A stretch of DNA of 64,000 nt, from contig RCAB01000106.1 in the NCBI GenBank assembly GCA_003640385.1, forward strand, positions 98,894 through 162,893, written 5' to 3'. The notes under the pieces were generated by a model. That model had not been told where the DNA came from. It searched no databases and saw nothing but the letters and a program-made list of their open reading frames with translations. Positions 51,001 to 64,000 of the stretch are shown here, piece by piece. The position numbers were made by a program, and so were the translations under genes. Within the stretch, counting starts at the first letter, position 1; each line of letters begins with the position of its first letter. The stretch is from Setaria digitata. Taxonomy: Eukaryota; Nematoda; Chromadorea; Rhabditida; Setariidae.

Positions 51001-51489
51001 TTTCAGTTTTCCATATTCATCGATATCAATTAATATGTAGCAGTATTCTGCACAAGAGTTGGTTCATCAAGAATCACACTGCATAGTTAATGCAAATACT
51101 GTTTCGAAGAAATTAGCCCTTTTTTTTCAAACATGTTTTTGTCCGATCAGTTAAAAAATCTCGGAATAAGAGAGAGGCATATAATTTTGGAGAGAATCAA
51201 AAGATGACAAATGATGTGACAGAAAGTTGGAGTCGTTGAATAGAGGAATGCATGGCATAAACCAGGAAGGAAACATAATTCATATAATAGTAATTAGATG
51301 AAGATTCTATTGAAAACCTCAAGACTCTCTTGCTCGCCTCTTCTGAAGTATGTCTTGTTCTACCGTGAACCCTTCATCCGCCCGGAACAATCCGATTGCG
51401 GCCATTATTGATATTAGTTTGTTTGTCCCTTATTTCTCCTTGATCTTTCACATTTCCAGTTCAATATATTTACAAATATCATCCAATCT

Positions 51490-51625
51490 ATCATCCATCC
51501 GTCCATTCAACCGTTCAGTCATCCGTCCGTCCATTCGGCTACTCATCCGTCTGGCGTCCATTCAACCGTTCATCTGTCTCCGTCCATTCGGTTCATCCGT
51601 TCGTCCAGTTAACTGACCATTCGTC
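51490..51625. repeat. Degenerate CCGTC/CATTC minisatellite
   Basis: Recurring blocks such as CATCCGTCCGTCCATTC and CGTCCATTCAACCGTTCA alternate for about 135 bp. The composition is far from the AT-rich surroundings. The 88-codon frame covering it (51350-51616) is a by-product of the repeat. Confidence 0.7.
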
Positions 51626-52401
51626 CACTTTTCTATTCATTGAAAAGAATGATTTACTATTAGTGCGTTGAGAGCTTCAGAAAATCTTAGTGCTTTCATT
51701 TTCATCTCATTTCGTCGTTATTGATATTACATTGATAATGTTATCATTATTGTTTTCGATCTTTATGAATTGAATTTACTTTTATTTCATTGCTAGTTCA
51801 AGTTGAATTTCTCTTTCTAGTATGCAAATGTAATAACTGCTCTTTCAACCTCATCTTCAGCTTCTTCAGTTTCTTCTCTGTCAACTTCCTCTTTTCCCAC
51901 CAACTTTTTTCTTTTTGTCATTAACTTTTTGCTATTTCTACATTCTTGAATTCCTCTTCATTCTACCTCATATCAAATCATTTTCGCATCCAGTAAGCTT
52001 TGTATAGTATACTTTTCCAAAATTTTTAAACCAAAATAGATGAATAGGTGGGAAAGCTATTTAAAAATTTTCATTGCCACACAAAATAATACTTTCCAAA
52101 ATGACACACATAAAAATGTATTGGACAAAGTGCTACAGGAAGGTTAAGTCTCGAATGATCGGACGATCGGTGATCAGCTATGCATGACTGATTTTGAAAG
52201 GAAGTTTCTTTCTTTTAAGTGCCATCCGAATTCTTGTCACAAAAGTCAATTTTTTCTCCTTTTTTTTTGTGCGAAAAGGAATTCTTCATAACAGGTAGAC
52301 AAGCAATGAAACTCTTTCAAGAAATGTGTATCATTGATAGCTCACATCCTTTTAAGTGAAATACTTCGATGGACATTTTCTTCTATCGATTAACCCACCT
52401 T

Positions 52402-52442
52402 ACATTAACAGTATTACTCATTATCAGTAATACTGTTAATGT
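52402..52442. repeat. Perfect 17-bp hairpin with 7-base loop
   Basis: Left arm ACATTAACAGTATTACT (52402-52418), loop CATTATC, right arm 52426-52442 is its exact reverse complement. It stands alone in non-coding DNA. Confidence 0.85.
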
Positions 52443-55400
52443 CTAATAATTAACTAATTAGTACTTCCATAGGCACAGGTAAAGTTTTCTGTTGATGTTA
52501 TTTTGATCAATTGTACCAGTTAAGAAATTAAAATTTCCAAGAATTTGGTGCAGCTATAGCAATTACGGTGAATGAAGAAAAACTAAAATTAAATTAAAAT
52601 GAAGTGAAGAAAAGTAAAATAGCGGAATTTTGAAACTTTAATTTTTTACAAATATCGGTAAAACAATAATAATATCATTAAGAAATTATTTGCTACCTAA
52701 TTTTCAGCCTTCTCTTGATGAAGATTTAAAATTTTAAAACATATAATGAAATTGTATTAATTTTTAAATTACATTCTAATTCGAATCGTATTTGGATAGC
52801 ATTTATTATTAAAAAAAAGAAAGGCAAATATATATTTTTGTCAGAATAATTTCTCTTGTAATTTTGTTCATACCGATTAATTAAAAATCAACATTATGCT
52901 CATACTGATACTTTTAACCACCACTTTAGCTGTCCAATTAAGATCTCTATTCTGTGCTACCGTAAATTACCCTTTGCACTGATCTAATCTATCGAAATAG
53001 CCAGCTAAAATTTATTTGCATATTGGATAGTATAAGATTCACAGTAATCGGTTTTAATTCAAATTTAGTTCTCTCCTTTTGTTTAAGAATTTACATATGG
53101 TTAAATAAAGTTCTCCAAAATGTAATTAACTTGCACATATCCTATTACATTTAGCAATTGGTCAGACATAACACATCTTCAGTCCATCTCATTTGAAATT
53201 ATTCGAAGTACAATCTCAGTGAAAGTTATTAGGGATTAATTTGTATTAAACTAACCGATACTGTGAGATATTTATCTGTTTTATTGTCCCTCGTTTATGT
53301 GAAGGTTAATCGTACGTCTCATTTCTTTTTCTTTTTTCCTGCGTATATCTTCAGAAAAATCTTTTCCATAAAATTGACCAGAATGAAATTATTGTTTTCT
53401 CTCTTTCTTCTCTTTGCACTTTTTGAGAAATTTTCATCGTTTTCTTAATTAATTCAACAAATTTCCCTAATGAATATTAGGAAAGTTCGGTCAAAAAGTG
53501 ATACGAAATGCGTGTGGAATATGAGTAGCATAGAATAAACGTACTCTTTCACCCAGAAAGTATCATTAATATTAATTAGAATGAGGCAAAAAGATAATGA
53601 ATACATCTGTGGACATATTCGCCTTCTGAATTCTCAACAAATGGAAAACAATGGACAGTGCACATAAAGTTTTTCGTATCGATGAAGAAACAACTATAAT
53701 TTATTATTTGACCTTCAACTTTAATGACCACTACCAATGACCATTTTAGTGTTTCAAGAGTGCATGAAAGAATGTTTCTAACAAATATCTCTCAAGTTTC
53801 AGCAGTAAGAAGTTTTATTATTTCCTACAATTTGACATTAGAAATGACCTTCAAGGCGCCATAGCTTCCTATTAACTTTTGAAATAAATTTTTAAATCAA
53901 AATTATCGCTTATCCTTTTTTTCGCTCCTCTTCTTCTTTTGACACTTTTAAATTATAACATATTATAAATTCGTGTCATAACCTAGAATAAATATTTGAA
54001 TTAGAAGGGAGAACTTCTGTGAACTTTTAAACTTTGTAGGTGAGAAAAAGGAACAAACAGAGAGGCAAATATAAATAGTATTAGTTGGATATGTTCCGGA
54101 AGTTGCCATTCAGGTATTCATAATTAGCCATTTTTCATGAACGGAAAGATTTTCATGAATGAGGACAAAATTTGGCGTTAATTTTTTTCTTTAAAGTCAA
54201 ATATGTTATCTTTCATTGATCATTATATCAGAAATGCATCAATGTGCCCTATGAAATTAATTGTATAACATCACTTTTCCTGTTCTTTACATCTTGATTT
54301 TTTTAAATAAACGTTTCGGATCATTGAATTTGCATTGAATTTTAAATTTTGAACATGTTCTTTTTTTAAAATGCGAGCCAATCTTGAATGCGGAAACATT
54401 TGAAATTGAAAATTAAAGAATTTGAACTTGAAAATTCAAAAGTCCAATGCTGAAAATTGAACATTTGAGAGTGAATAACACAATTTTTATCCAATTTACC
54501 GATTTTCCTCTGAACAAACATCTTTTATGAGAAGTTCAACACCATTGTAGCCAGTGGACGGACATGTCATTACGGTTACGAAATTTTTTCCTTTTACAAA
54601 CTTTCCAAATTTTACTTTCCGATTAATATGCCAAGTTCGAGGACAAAATTTTAGATTTCAATTTTTTAAGCATCCTTTCTCTAAACAGTATAAAGAAGGT
54701 GTATTCCAAATCTAGGATCAAATTATTAGCGAAATTAAATGTGTTTTTCAGGGCATCTATGATTTGAATTTAAATATCTAGATGATATTGTTTCGATATT
54801 TCTAATAGCTTGAATAGCTTTAACATAAATGAAAATAACTTTTAGAATTATATTGTATGTTTTTTTATTTGTTTTAATCTTTTTGAAAGTAAGCAATTTC
54901 TGCTTACTGCTGTCAATGTAATTAATTTATATTGACCTGATTTTCGTATTTTTTTCACTGTTTTAAAAAATTTTCCTTTTAGGCACAACGTTCGCAACAA
55001 TAAGTTACATTTAAAACCGAGCAAGTTTGCAATATATTTCTAATTTTTTCATTTTTTTAGTAAAAAGAGAGATGCAGGTAATTTTTCTTGCAACGAATTC
55101 AAATTGCAACTAATTTTAACGAAAAAAATTTTTTTCATGAAAAAAATTGGATCGCCATTTTAGGCGATGAATCGAAATACTTTAACGAAATCATCATAAG
55201 CTGTCATTACCTTTGGCTATGAAATTCTTTCTCAATTTAATATACCCAAACCACATTCTAAAAGTATTTTCGAATTTCCAATTTTTTGCTCCATGAACAT
55301 TCTTGTGGCTCTTTTTTCGAGTTTTTCTTCTCAGCACACCTTATTTTATTATGTATAAAAATTCGGCAGCAAACTTCAATTACTTACTTACTTGCGAATA

Positions 55401-55526
55401 TTTATTTTCTTAAAGTTATATATTCACTAAATGCTTTCTAGCCTTCTTTCTTTTTTTGAATATCATTTATAGAATTTTGAATATCATTCACAATTTTGAA
55501 TGTCGTTTACGGAATTTCGAAAATCA

Positions 55527-55721
55527 TAAAATTTCGGATATAGTTTATAGAATATGTGATGACTGAAATATTAGGTGGAAAATGATGAATGTAAAATAAA
55601 TATCCAACCAATCTTTTTTTGNAAAATTTCGGATATAGTTTATAGAATATGTGATGACTGAAATAAGATATTAGGTGGAAAATGATGAATGTAAAATAAA
55701 TATCCAACCAATCTTTTTTTG
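55527..55721. repeat. Assembly join: about 95-bp duplicate around N (55622)
   Basis: The 95 bases before the N are repeated after it, with a 5-base insertion (agata) in the second copy. This is the same unmerged-overlap pattern as at 5016 and 18380, and the indel suggests two haplotypes. Confidence 0.85.
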
Positions 55722-56789
55722 CTTTATCACCGATGCTTTATGAACTTAAACGGTTGCTCCAATGAAAGTAATATACCTCCTGTATCAAAATAAAGGTGAA
55801 TACTTTTGTTTTATGTACTGTTAATGTCAAAAGATAATAGTAGACTGATAACAAGATAAGATGAGACTTCTGGATTATTGTTGTTTTTTAGGACCTCTTT
55901 GCATTCCATTATAACTTAAAAACTCATGAAGCATTTCCGTAAGAAACAATTATTCTTGTTGAAGTTGGAACTGAAAAAAAAAAAAAAAAAAAACATTCCA
56001 GCGAAAAAGTTCTGACCTCAACTAAATCCTTGGAAAGAATATTTATTATAGCCATTACACACTTATTTATTTTGCTAACTTTAAAAACCGACTTTATTTT
56101 TTTTAAATTTGTGCTGTTTATAAATAATTGTTTTGGAAATAACTAATTTTAAAAAAGTTATTAAAACATCTTGCGATTTATCGTTGTTACCTACCAATTT
56201 TTTTCTCTAGCAGAGATTACTATAATTCAATTCCTCACCTTCATTTTCTACCGTATCATTTCTAGGCCTAGAACCTTACATTTTTATTTATCCAGAGTAC
56301 AGTAATCTTATTTGGTTAAACCTGCAATTAGGCTTGTTGAAATAGATCGACGTAATCTGGAAGAGTTTTCATCTCAATTAGTCTTATTGTAACAATTAGG
56401 TTGGAATATTTTAAAATGTCTTTTCCTTAATTAATCTGTTGCATTGCTTCCACCTAGGCTATGCTTGTTGAAATATCCTTATCATAATTAGACTTCTTTA
56501 TCTTATCTCGATCATTGTTACACCTCAATATTTATAGTCATGATTTCCATTCTCTAGTGAAATTCCCCATAACATTTGTATTCTAAGGTGTCACTTACTT
56601 ATTAATTTCATTTTACTTTATTTTTGATTATTCACACTAGCTTTTCGTAATTTCAATTCTAAACTTCAGTCAAAATTTAATTGCAAATTCGTCGACTGCA
56701 GCAATATTTCGCAACTATCTGCTCACTTCGAGAAATTAAAGCTCACAGTTAGTAGTGAAAAAAAGGTAATTAAATGAAACATTTAAGGA

Positions 56790-59700
56790 ATGCAAGCGGT
56801 TATATTTGCATTTGCAGTAGCAGTTGCAAACGTACGAGCAGCAACATCTGTATTCCATAATGCAATCGAAGGTTTGTATTTGGTTTACCACTGCTCATTA
56901 ACTACCATTTCACCAAACATTTTACAATTTCAAACGATCATTTACAGTGGTCATTTCATTTCAATGACATTTATTGCAATGCAAATTTCAAAACCAGGAA
57001 TGCCTGCCGGATTGGTACTGAACGGAAATTTATTTTTTGCTGCAAAATAAGCAAGCAATCATTCTGACAATTTTTCTTTTTTATTTTCATCAACCAATGC
57101 AAATTTTGAAATTGTTAACTGTTCAACTAAAACTAAAAGAAATGTAAAATGAATTCGAAATGAAAGAAAAAAGGAATAGTATTAGTTCGTTCTATGAGTT
57201 TCTTTCTTTTTTTAATTAGAAAAAAAAAAAAGGAAAACATTAACTGAAAAAAAGAAAAGTTCTAACCCTTATAGACGAATTGTAAAAAAAATCTTTATTT
57301 CTTTTTAGCTATAAAAATTAAACAAAGTGATGTGACAAAATGAAAAAGAAAGAGTTAATGAAAACTTGAAAATTTTCATTTCAAATTTAACTGAATCTAG
57401 TTCAAAGAGGAAGAATATTATTTGATTGTTGAAACATAATATTTGCCAAATTAAGCATGCATAATTAGCGCTATCCAACATTTGCTATCATTACCAGTAG
57501 TTTAATAAATTAATCAGACGTAATTTTCATTCCAAATTTAACTGAATTTACTATTTTTTTCTTTTGAAGTGCTTTTGCATTTTGGAAATTGATATGATAT
57601 AAAGCAGTGATTACTTTTCCAAGCTTCACAGCAATCTTGGAAAAATCTTTTTTTTTAGTTGACCTTGCAATTTCTCGGGTGTTTTTAAACTATGAAAGTT
57701 CAAAATGAATTTCAAATGAGACCATTCATTTATTGTTCCCTTTTCAATCTGTAAATTTCCAATTAAATTGATTAAAAAAGGATTCCTCATAAACAGATAG
57801 GCAGACAGACAGAGACACACGCAAAGAGATTGAAAGTGGTAGTAACAATTTCGCAAAAGTATTTGCTGCCCCATAGCAGGCTCGAACTGCTGACCTTCGC
57901 ATCTCTTCGGTATCACTTATAAGTACGACGCGCTAACCGACTGCGCCAATGGGGCCACGAGCAAAACCTTCAAACATCGCTTCATGACGTTAATTTTTAA
58001 AAATGAAAAAAAAAATTCAATTTTCAAATGGGTTTTATAAGCCTTTTTATAAATTTTTAAAAAATTCCCTTTTTCCACAAGATTTCAAAATTTCCAAGTA
58101 AATATTTCTAAAAATTGTCTACTTGAGAAACAAAGAAACAAAATTTGTGTAAAAAATTTTGTTTAAAAATTTAACTGATCGGAAAAATCTGTTAGAAAAA
58201 GAAAAGAAAATCTTAGACCAACCGGAAGTAGAGTGTGGACAAGGTACGATAGCAGTACGTGTACGAACGGCGTCCCAGAAGCCATCGTACATTTTTGCCA
58301 AAGGTCACTTCCATAAGGATGGATGTCATTTCAAGCAAACCGATCATGCGACATTCCATTTCGAGCAGTGCAACGTGAACCGAAAACGAGAAGTACGTGT
58401 AGATTCGTTTATTTTGTACGAAATTATCACTCGAATATTAATTGCGATTAATTAATACTACTTTTTTTTTTAGGTAAATCCGCGTGGAATGGCTTATTCA
58501 TTTACGGTTATTGTCCAACTACATCCGGTAAATTTTTGAATACATTTGAGAGGATTCTGAATCTAAAATTTTTTATGATAAAAAGAATTATTCGCTATTA
58601 ATTCAGACTCCCTCTGGAATAAATAAATTTATAGCTATTTATTACAAAAGTGGATCGAGCATATAATGTCCGATGTTTCTATATGGAAGAAAACAGAGAA
58701 GTAGATGCTGAATTACAAGTCAGGTAAAAGTCCGATGCCTTCTTTTCCTCCTTCGATGTTTTTTTTTTTAGCTGAAAAGAAATCTAGAATTTTATAAAAT
58801 TTGCTCAAAATTTTTATAAAAATTTATCAAAATTACATATTTTTCTATTTTATTTATTTTGAAATTGAAAGGCGCAAAAATAAAAAACAAACAAACAAAA
58901 ACACAATGATGAGCGAATGATGTAGAGGAATTAACTCGTTAATGCATAAATTGTAACTAATTTTCTTTAATAGTTCTGTTTCCATTAAGTTAGCTCATTT
59001 GAGTAAAGTGCAGGAAATGAGGACGATATCTGTAAATATAAAATTTGAAAAAAAAATTTTTTTTTTTGAAAAGGTCAGAAGAGGTCTTTTTTTATTTTCT
59101 TTTCTTTTTTTTTTTTTTTTTTGCAGATATTTTAAAATTAAATAAGCACATTGCCTTTCTTACTGATGACAACAATTACTAATGTAGAAAAAAAAGCTTT
59201 AAGAACAGAAAAAGAAAAACGGATGAAAAATTCAGCAACAATTTTCAAAATAAAAAGAAAAATTAAAGTAGAATAAATAACTAATTCCGTAAATTTCAAA
59301 ATGAATACAAAATTCTAAAAGGTAAGTTAGAAAATATTTTTAAAATTCTGAAAGTATAAATTGAAATCCTTTTCAAAAATTGTGATTAGGGGTACAACAT
59401 GAAAGGAAGCTGATCATTTATAATTTATTTTATTAATCCTTTTCTTAAAAAAAAAAAATCAAATTAAAAAGGAAGTAATAAAATAAAGTTTAAACATCGT
59501 TTACTTTTAAGGTAAAATGTATAATAGTGTGTGAATAAGCTAACAAATTTTCTTTGTGTTTATCAAAAAAAAACGGAATTTTGCTTCTTAAATTGATTTC
59601 ATTTTTTTGGAAAACGAAAAGAGAGCCTTGAAAAGTCAGAGTTAAGATGTAATTTGTAGTGTAATTTTCACAACTTTTTTTATTGCTAGATGATTCTGTT

Positions 59701-62700
59701 GTTGTGTTAGAAATATGCAGAATTTAAAAGGAATTTATTCAAATTCAAAGTGAATTTCTCGCATTTTCAGTATTGAGTAAAATTAATAAGTTGCAGTGAT
59801 CTGACGACATCAATGCTAGAATCAGGTCACGCAATGCCTCAGTGTTCGTATACGTTGCATCGAGATACCCCGAATGGACCGGTACTGAGATATGGTCGAG
59901 TAGGTGACATCGTCTTTCACGTCTGGGATTGTCCCTCCGATGTTTATGCCATGCTAATTCATAGCTGCTATATTTTGGATGGACAGGGTGGAGAACATCA
60001 GGTCATTGACGAGAATGGGTAAATAATTCATAATTCAGACTTGAATTTAAACTTAAATTTCTTAGTTTTTGCTCATCAAAATATCCAGAAATTTTATTTC
60101 TGCAACTTTTTGGATGTTGGATAGAATAAAGAATATTTGAATTTTTATGCAATTCATTAAGTGATACTTTTGACGCTTCATGAAGTTCTACCAAAAAATT
60201 GGCTAAATATATCAACATTTGGTATTTAGACTTGAATTGGTTTTCAATTTCAGTCGAAATAACAATGCTTCGAGCATTTTCAGCTTTTCAAGTACAATTT
60301 TGATAGTTAGTCAAATTATTTTAAATGAAATAATTGCAGATGCTCAACGGACGATTTTATCATTCCACAACTAACATATTCCAAAGAACTTACACGTAGC
60401 TTTGCGGTTAGTACATTTGCTCGGACAACAACTAAACTATTTATATTTCACTTCATTTTTGCTCTGTTTGTAAGGTTCGATGAAAAATTTAGTTGAATAA
60501 ATTAATCATAACTTGATGTGTGGTTTTAATGAAGCAGTTGTAAATAATTTTTCATTTACATTTTTCAGGACAACTTTTTTTTAGCAGCGATTATTGATAA
60601 TATTTTATATTCTAATACTGCATAACGAATCATCATATTTCTTAATACTAGTAATTCTAAATCTTTATGCATCTTTCTTTCTTTTTTTTCAGGGAGCAAG
60701 CGTTGTAAATCTTCCGGATCGAGAATCAATTTCATTCAGTTGTCAAGTGAAATTATGTTTCAAGAAAGGAGACTACTGTTCCAATGTGACGGTATACTTA
60801 AATATTCAAATTCTTTTATCATCTCTCTTTCTTAGAAATTCCGAAAATCCGGTTTTGTTTTTTTCCAATGTTGTTTATCCTAAACATTTAATAATTAACT
60901 AATCATATTTTTCTTGCTCTTTAATAAACCATGTATGCAAACTTTACGCTGCATTTTAATTGCTTTACTATCTTCCTACTATTTAAATAACTGTTATGTG
61001 ATATGCTAATCACCACGAATCATTTTACTTATCAGCTGCTGTCTATCATCGATCCACTATCCGGAGTCATTTAGAACTTTCCGAAGTTGAATGAAATTAA
61101 TCCTTGCAGCCACCCCGTTGTAATGACCAAATGACCAATGTAAAAAATTTGGAAGATGAATCGAAACACATCGAAGATGAATTAAAAAATGATCAACTTT
61201 TGTATACAACAACTGGTCCATTAGCAACATCAAATACCGTACGAATCGTGCCAAATAAGATTATTTCTCCATCATCAAGAAGTTTAGACGATCAGCAAAC
61301 TTCACCGAATACTGAATCATTTAATCACCGCGGTATTGCTAACATCATACCAGCCGATGAATCTGTCGTGAAATCATCACGCATTTTCATCAATGAAATT
61401 CCGAAGCAGTACGAATTTTCGAAATATCACGAAAAACAAAACAATAATGTTACAGAATTAATTCATAACATTGAAGGTTAAACGGTTTATTTATTTATTG
61501 GTTTTTGTTTCTTACTTTCTAAGTACACTCTGTTTTTCTTATAAACATGTTTTTCCTGTTTCTTCATTTGCCTGTAGTCTAAAGCTTAGAGCATGATTGA
61601 GGCTTAGGAATGGTGTTTTTATTTTGTTTCAAATTTTCATTGGCTAGTTAGCATTATGTATTGGTATGAAGAAATTTAATCGATTATATGAAATTTGATT
61701 TCAGTTAAGGTGAGAGGCATTGTTGAAACATTTGATAAAGCAAAAAATTCTTGAATATTTGTTCTGTTTGTCTTTTTAGAGAACTATTCATCATTTTCTC
61801 ATCTATTTTTCGAAATATTCAAAATCTTCTGAATCATATTGAAATAAGTCATTGCTTCCATTGCAAACAAACATTATAATAAAAAGCTGGAAATTTTGCT
61901 CCAGTTGTTTCCAGAGAAATTTATAAAATCGAAAATTTTATTTCAGGTATTTTAAGGGGAATTTTTTACAGGTTCGGGTGAAAATGAAGATTTATTGAGT
62001 GCAGTTGCAGCAAATAACAACTACGCCACTACAACTGAGAGTGCTTCCATTAATACTGAAACTTCGCATGGTACCTCAAAAACAACAGCAAATCCTTCAG
62101 AATTTACAAGAGCAGCAAATTCAACGAGGGGTCGACGAACAGTTTCTGAAAATAATTATAATATCGTTGATTTGGATGTAACAACACCGCAGTTGAAAAT
62201 CCTCGATGAGGGCTTCGGTGCATATTACTTTTTTAAAATAACCTTATTGTTTTTAGGATCGGTGAATTTCAGAAGTTTCCAGATCAATATTAAAACATTC
62301 TTGTTCATATTGAAATTTAACAATTATATTTATCACCTTATCTTCCTTATTTCAGTGAATTAATAGGAAAAAAGTAGAGATTCAAGGCGAAAAAAAATGT
62401 TTTAAATGTTGTAAATTCAAAGCTTGATTATTTCTTCTCCGTTTCATTAATTTCATTTTATTATCCAGTTATCATTAATTAATCAAAATTGATTCACTCT
62501 TTTATTTTCAATTCCTTTGCAGATTTACCGGAACAAACGGCAAAATCAAGTTCACTAAACGATCGTCGTGAAAGCGTTTGTATACCTGTATTAAGCATGT
62601 GGATTCTTTCAGGCTTCTCATTAATATCTATATCAATAACTGTAGCAACAGTTATTTATTCCAAACTTACTAGTCGAAAGATGGCCTTATTTTATCGTTA

Positions 62701-62704
62701 TTAG
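56790..62704 (+). CDS. ZP-domain cuticlin-like membrane protein
   Basis: Exons: 56790-56871, 58217-58392, 58474-58527, about 58634-58723, 59797-60018, 60340-60406, 60693-60791, 61110-61476, 61972-62217 and 62523-62704 (TAG), in phase, about 527 residues. The start MQAVIFAFAVAVANVRA is a short signal peptide. The zona pellucida domain runs from about residue 29 to 270: VECGQGTIAV, GHFHKDGCHF, the nematode cuticlin block FITKVDRAYNVRCFYMEE, PVLRYGRVGD, HSCYILDGQGG and FSCQVKLCFKKGDYC. A long S/T/N-rich spacer follows, with a furin-type site TRGRR near residue 441. Then comes a single helix, WILSGFSLISISITVATVIY, and a short cytoplasmic tail. Cuticlins are cut at the furin site and polymerise in the cuticle or apical matrix. 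Which member of the cuticlin-like group this is cannot be said. Confidence 0.92.
57867..57955 (-). tRNA. tRNA-Ile (anticodon UAU) with a short intron
   Basis: Read on the minus strand, the acceptor stem GCCCCAT (57955-57949) pairs with ATGGGGC (57874-57868), followed by discriminator A. The D arm is GCGC-AGTCGGTTA-GCGC. The anticodon arm is TCGTA, loop CTTATA plus A, and TGCGA, with anticodon TAT. About 15 bases sit inside the loop just after the anticodon, the canonical place of a nuclear tRNA intron. The T arm is AGCAG-TTCGAGC-CTGCT. Total 89 bases, about 74 when spliced. It lies inside intron 1 of the cuticlin gene on the opposite strand. Confidence 0.92.
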
Positions 62705-63800
62705 GTTATTTAACTCTCCTTTCAGGATCTGTAATTTCATCGTTTCAGTTTTTTTTCTTTTGGAGATTACAAATTGAGAGAAGCGCAGCCATGCTTTCAT
62801 GCAGTTATTTGTCTTTTAAATTCAATTTTTCGACTGCAACACATTTCTCAAGTAGTATTTTCGTTCAATGAATTTTATTTCTTCGCTAATATTTATTTCA
62901 CTTATATATTCTCTCCAAATTATTCTGACTTATAAGACTGCTTAAAATTGATTCAAGCAGCACTTACTCATTTTACTTTTGCCAGGTTGTTATTTGTATT
63001 TAAGTCAAATTTCATAAAATATTTTCCTTGTTTTTGTTGTTAAAATTATGCTTTATCCTCTTCGCTACTTTTCTTTTCGGTGATTATTTTTTCGTTTTTT
63101 TCTCATAATATTTACTCTTATAATTCAGTGCTTCACACTATTGGAGAGATAGACGTGGACGGATAGAATGAGACAAAACTTATGAAAACATTCACTTTCT
63201 ACCCACATACCTGATGCCCACGTGAAGGCATCAGGATGAACTAGAATTAATTATTCTTTAAGGAACGGTAAAATTAAGAGAGGTGAGGCGGGATGACTGC
63301 TCAAAATAATCGTTTTAAATTGAATTTCATAATAGTTCACTATTGAATACCTTTGCATTAATCCACTGAATTTCTTATTCCATAAAACTCGTCCATTTCT
63401 CTTTTAATTACGGTTAATTTGATCAGCTTTTTGAATCATCTTCACTTATAACAGTAATAATATTTTAATAATATCAAATTATTTTAATGATAATGACAGC
63501 AGTTTGAATTATATTAATTAATAGCAATGATTGACAACATTATTTACTAATAATTAATAACGATAATGAATACTACTGCTAATAACGATACTGATAATAA
63601 TAGAAGTAATAGTAATAATGATATCGGTAATTGTGTTATTGTAATACAAATACTATTACTATTGCTATCCATTGCTACTATTACTACTACCGAAAACAAT
63701 ATTGATAAATTATAGTAATAAATGGGAATAATAAACAAACAAAGAAATATGTAAGCAGATAAATGAATAAAAAATAAGTAAACGAATATGATTAATAGCA
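62705..63800. other. 3' region of the cuticlin gene and AT-rich flank
   Basis: Contains the 3' untranslated region of the cuticlin gene and no supported exon. The sequence grades into TAA/ATA-rich simple repeat towards the end of the window. Confidence 0.5.
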
Positions 63801-63805
63801 ATACT

Positions 63806-63827
63806 AATAATAATAAGAATAAGAATA

Positions 63828-63877
<50 letters not shown>

Positions 63878-64000
63878 TAATAATAAGTAATAATAGTAAA
63901 TAATAATAACAAATAATAAGTAATGATAATAATAGTAGTAAATAATAATAACAAATAATAATAAGTAATAATAGTAAATAATAATAAATAATAATAATAA
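63806..64000. repeat. (TAA)n / AAT-rich simple repeat
   Basis: Almost pure TAA units with scattered GTAA and AATAAC variants up to the end of the window. The repeat probably continues beyond it. Confidence 0.95.

Larger units (their letters stand above)
46600..56700. other. Long intergenic desert
   Basis: About 10 kb without a supported exon, mostly AT-rich. Contents are the CA microsatellite (47251), a GC-richer open stretch at 47361-47798 without known domain, a short CAG run (48006), many A and T tracts, a CCGTC-rich minisatellite (51490), a perfect hairpin (52402) and the N join (55622). Confidence 0.55.

Noticed and set aside
58159..58216. Upstream extension of cuticlin exon 2 by an open frame
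   Set aside because: A TTAG acceptor at 58213-58216 joins in phase to the signal-peptide exon; the extension is AT-rich and has no start context.

Overview
This is nuclear DNA of a nematode. The genome is AT-rich and the genes have many short exons with GT..AG introns. One protein is a nematode-type cuticlin, and several start codons lie just after a TTTTAG- or TTTCAG-like site of the kind used for spliced-leader trans-splicing. Low gene density, long introns and long AT-rich gaps fit a parasitic spirurid or filarial worm better than a Caenorhabditis species. That placement is an inference; no species marker was read. There is no bacterial operon, CRISPR array or phage region.

Layout, left to right. 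(1) 248-5635, minus: a YTH-domain m6A reader of the YTHDC1 type with an SR-rich tail, running off the left edge. (2) 5.6-11.7 kb: an AT-rich gap holding a 20-bp tandem repeat and a long inverted repeat. (3) 11744-12798, plus: a GILT-family protein whose first exon is uncertain. (4) 16970-18995, plus: rab-7, damaged in the assembly by a one-N join that duplicates part of exon 3. (5) 20221-26574, minus: a seven-helix receptor of the gustatory-receptor/LITE-1 family, rebuilt here from ten exons. (6) 26695-31284, minus, directly upstream: a secreted cysteine-rich protein. Splice phases allow (6) and (5) to be one 17-exon gene of about 765 residues, the most unusual feature of the window. (7) 37214-38122, minus: a small, very acidic prothymosin-like protein, with a GC-richer, repeat-rich stretch upstream. 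(8) 42676-46483, minus: an OTUD3-like deubiquitinase with OTU and UBA-like parts. (9) 46.5-56.8 kb: a long gap. (10) 56790-62704, plus: a ZP-domain cuticlin with signal peptide, furin-type site and C-terminal membrane helix. An intron-containing tRNA-Ile(UAU) gene lies in its first intron on the other strand. (11) The right end is TAA-rich simple repeat.

The genes are unrelated single-copy functions: mRNA modification reading, endolysosomal thiol chemistry and traffic, chemo- or photoreception, chromatin, deubiquitination and cuticle. No operon can be argued except the tight pair (6)/(5). Exon borders were set by hand from splice signals and checked by reading-frame phase; no transcript data were available.
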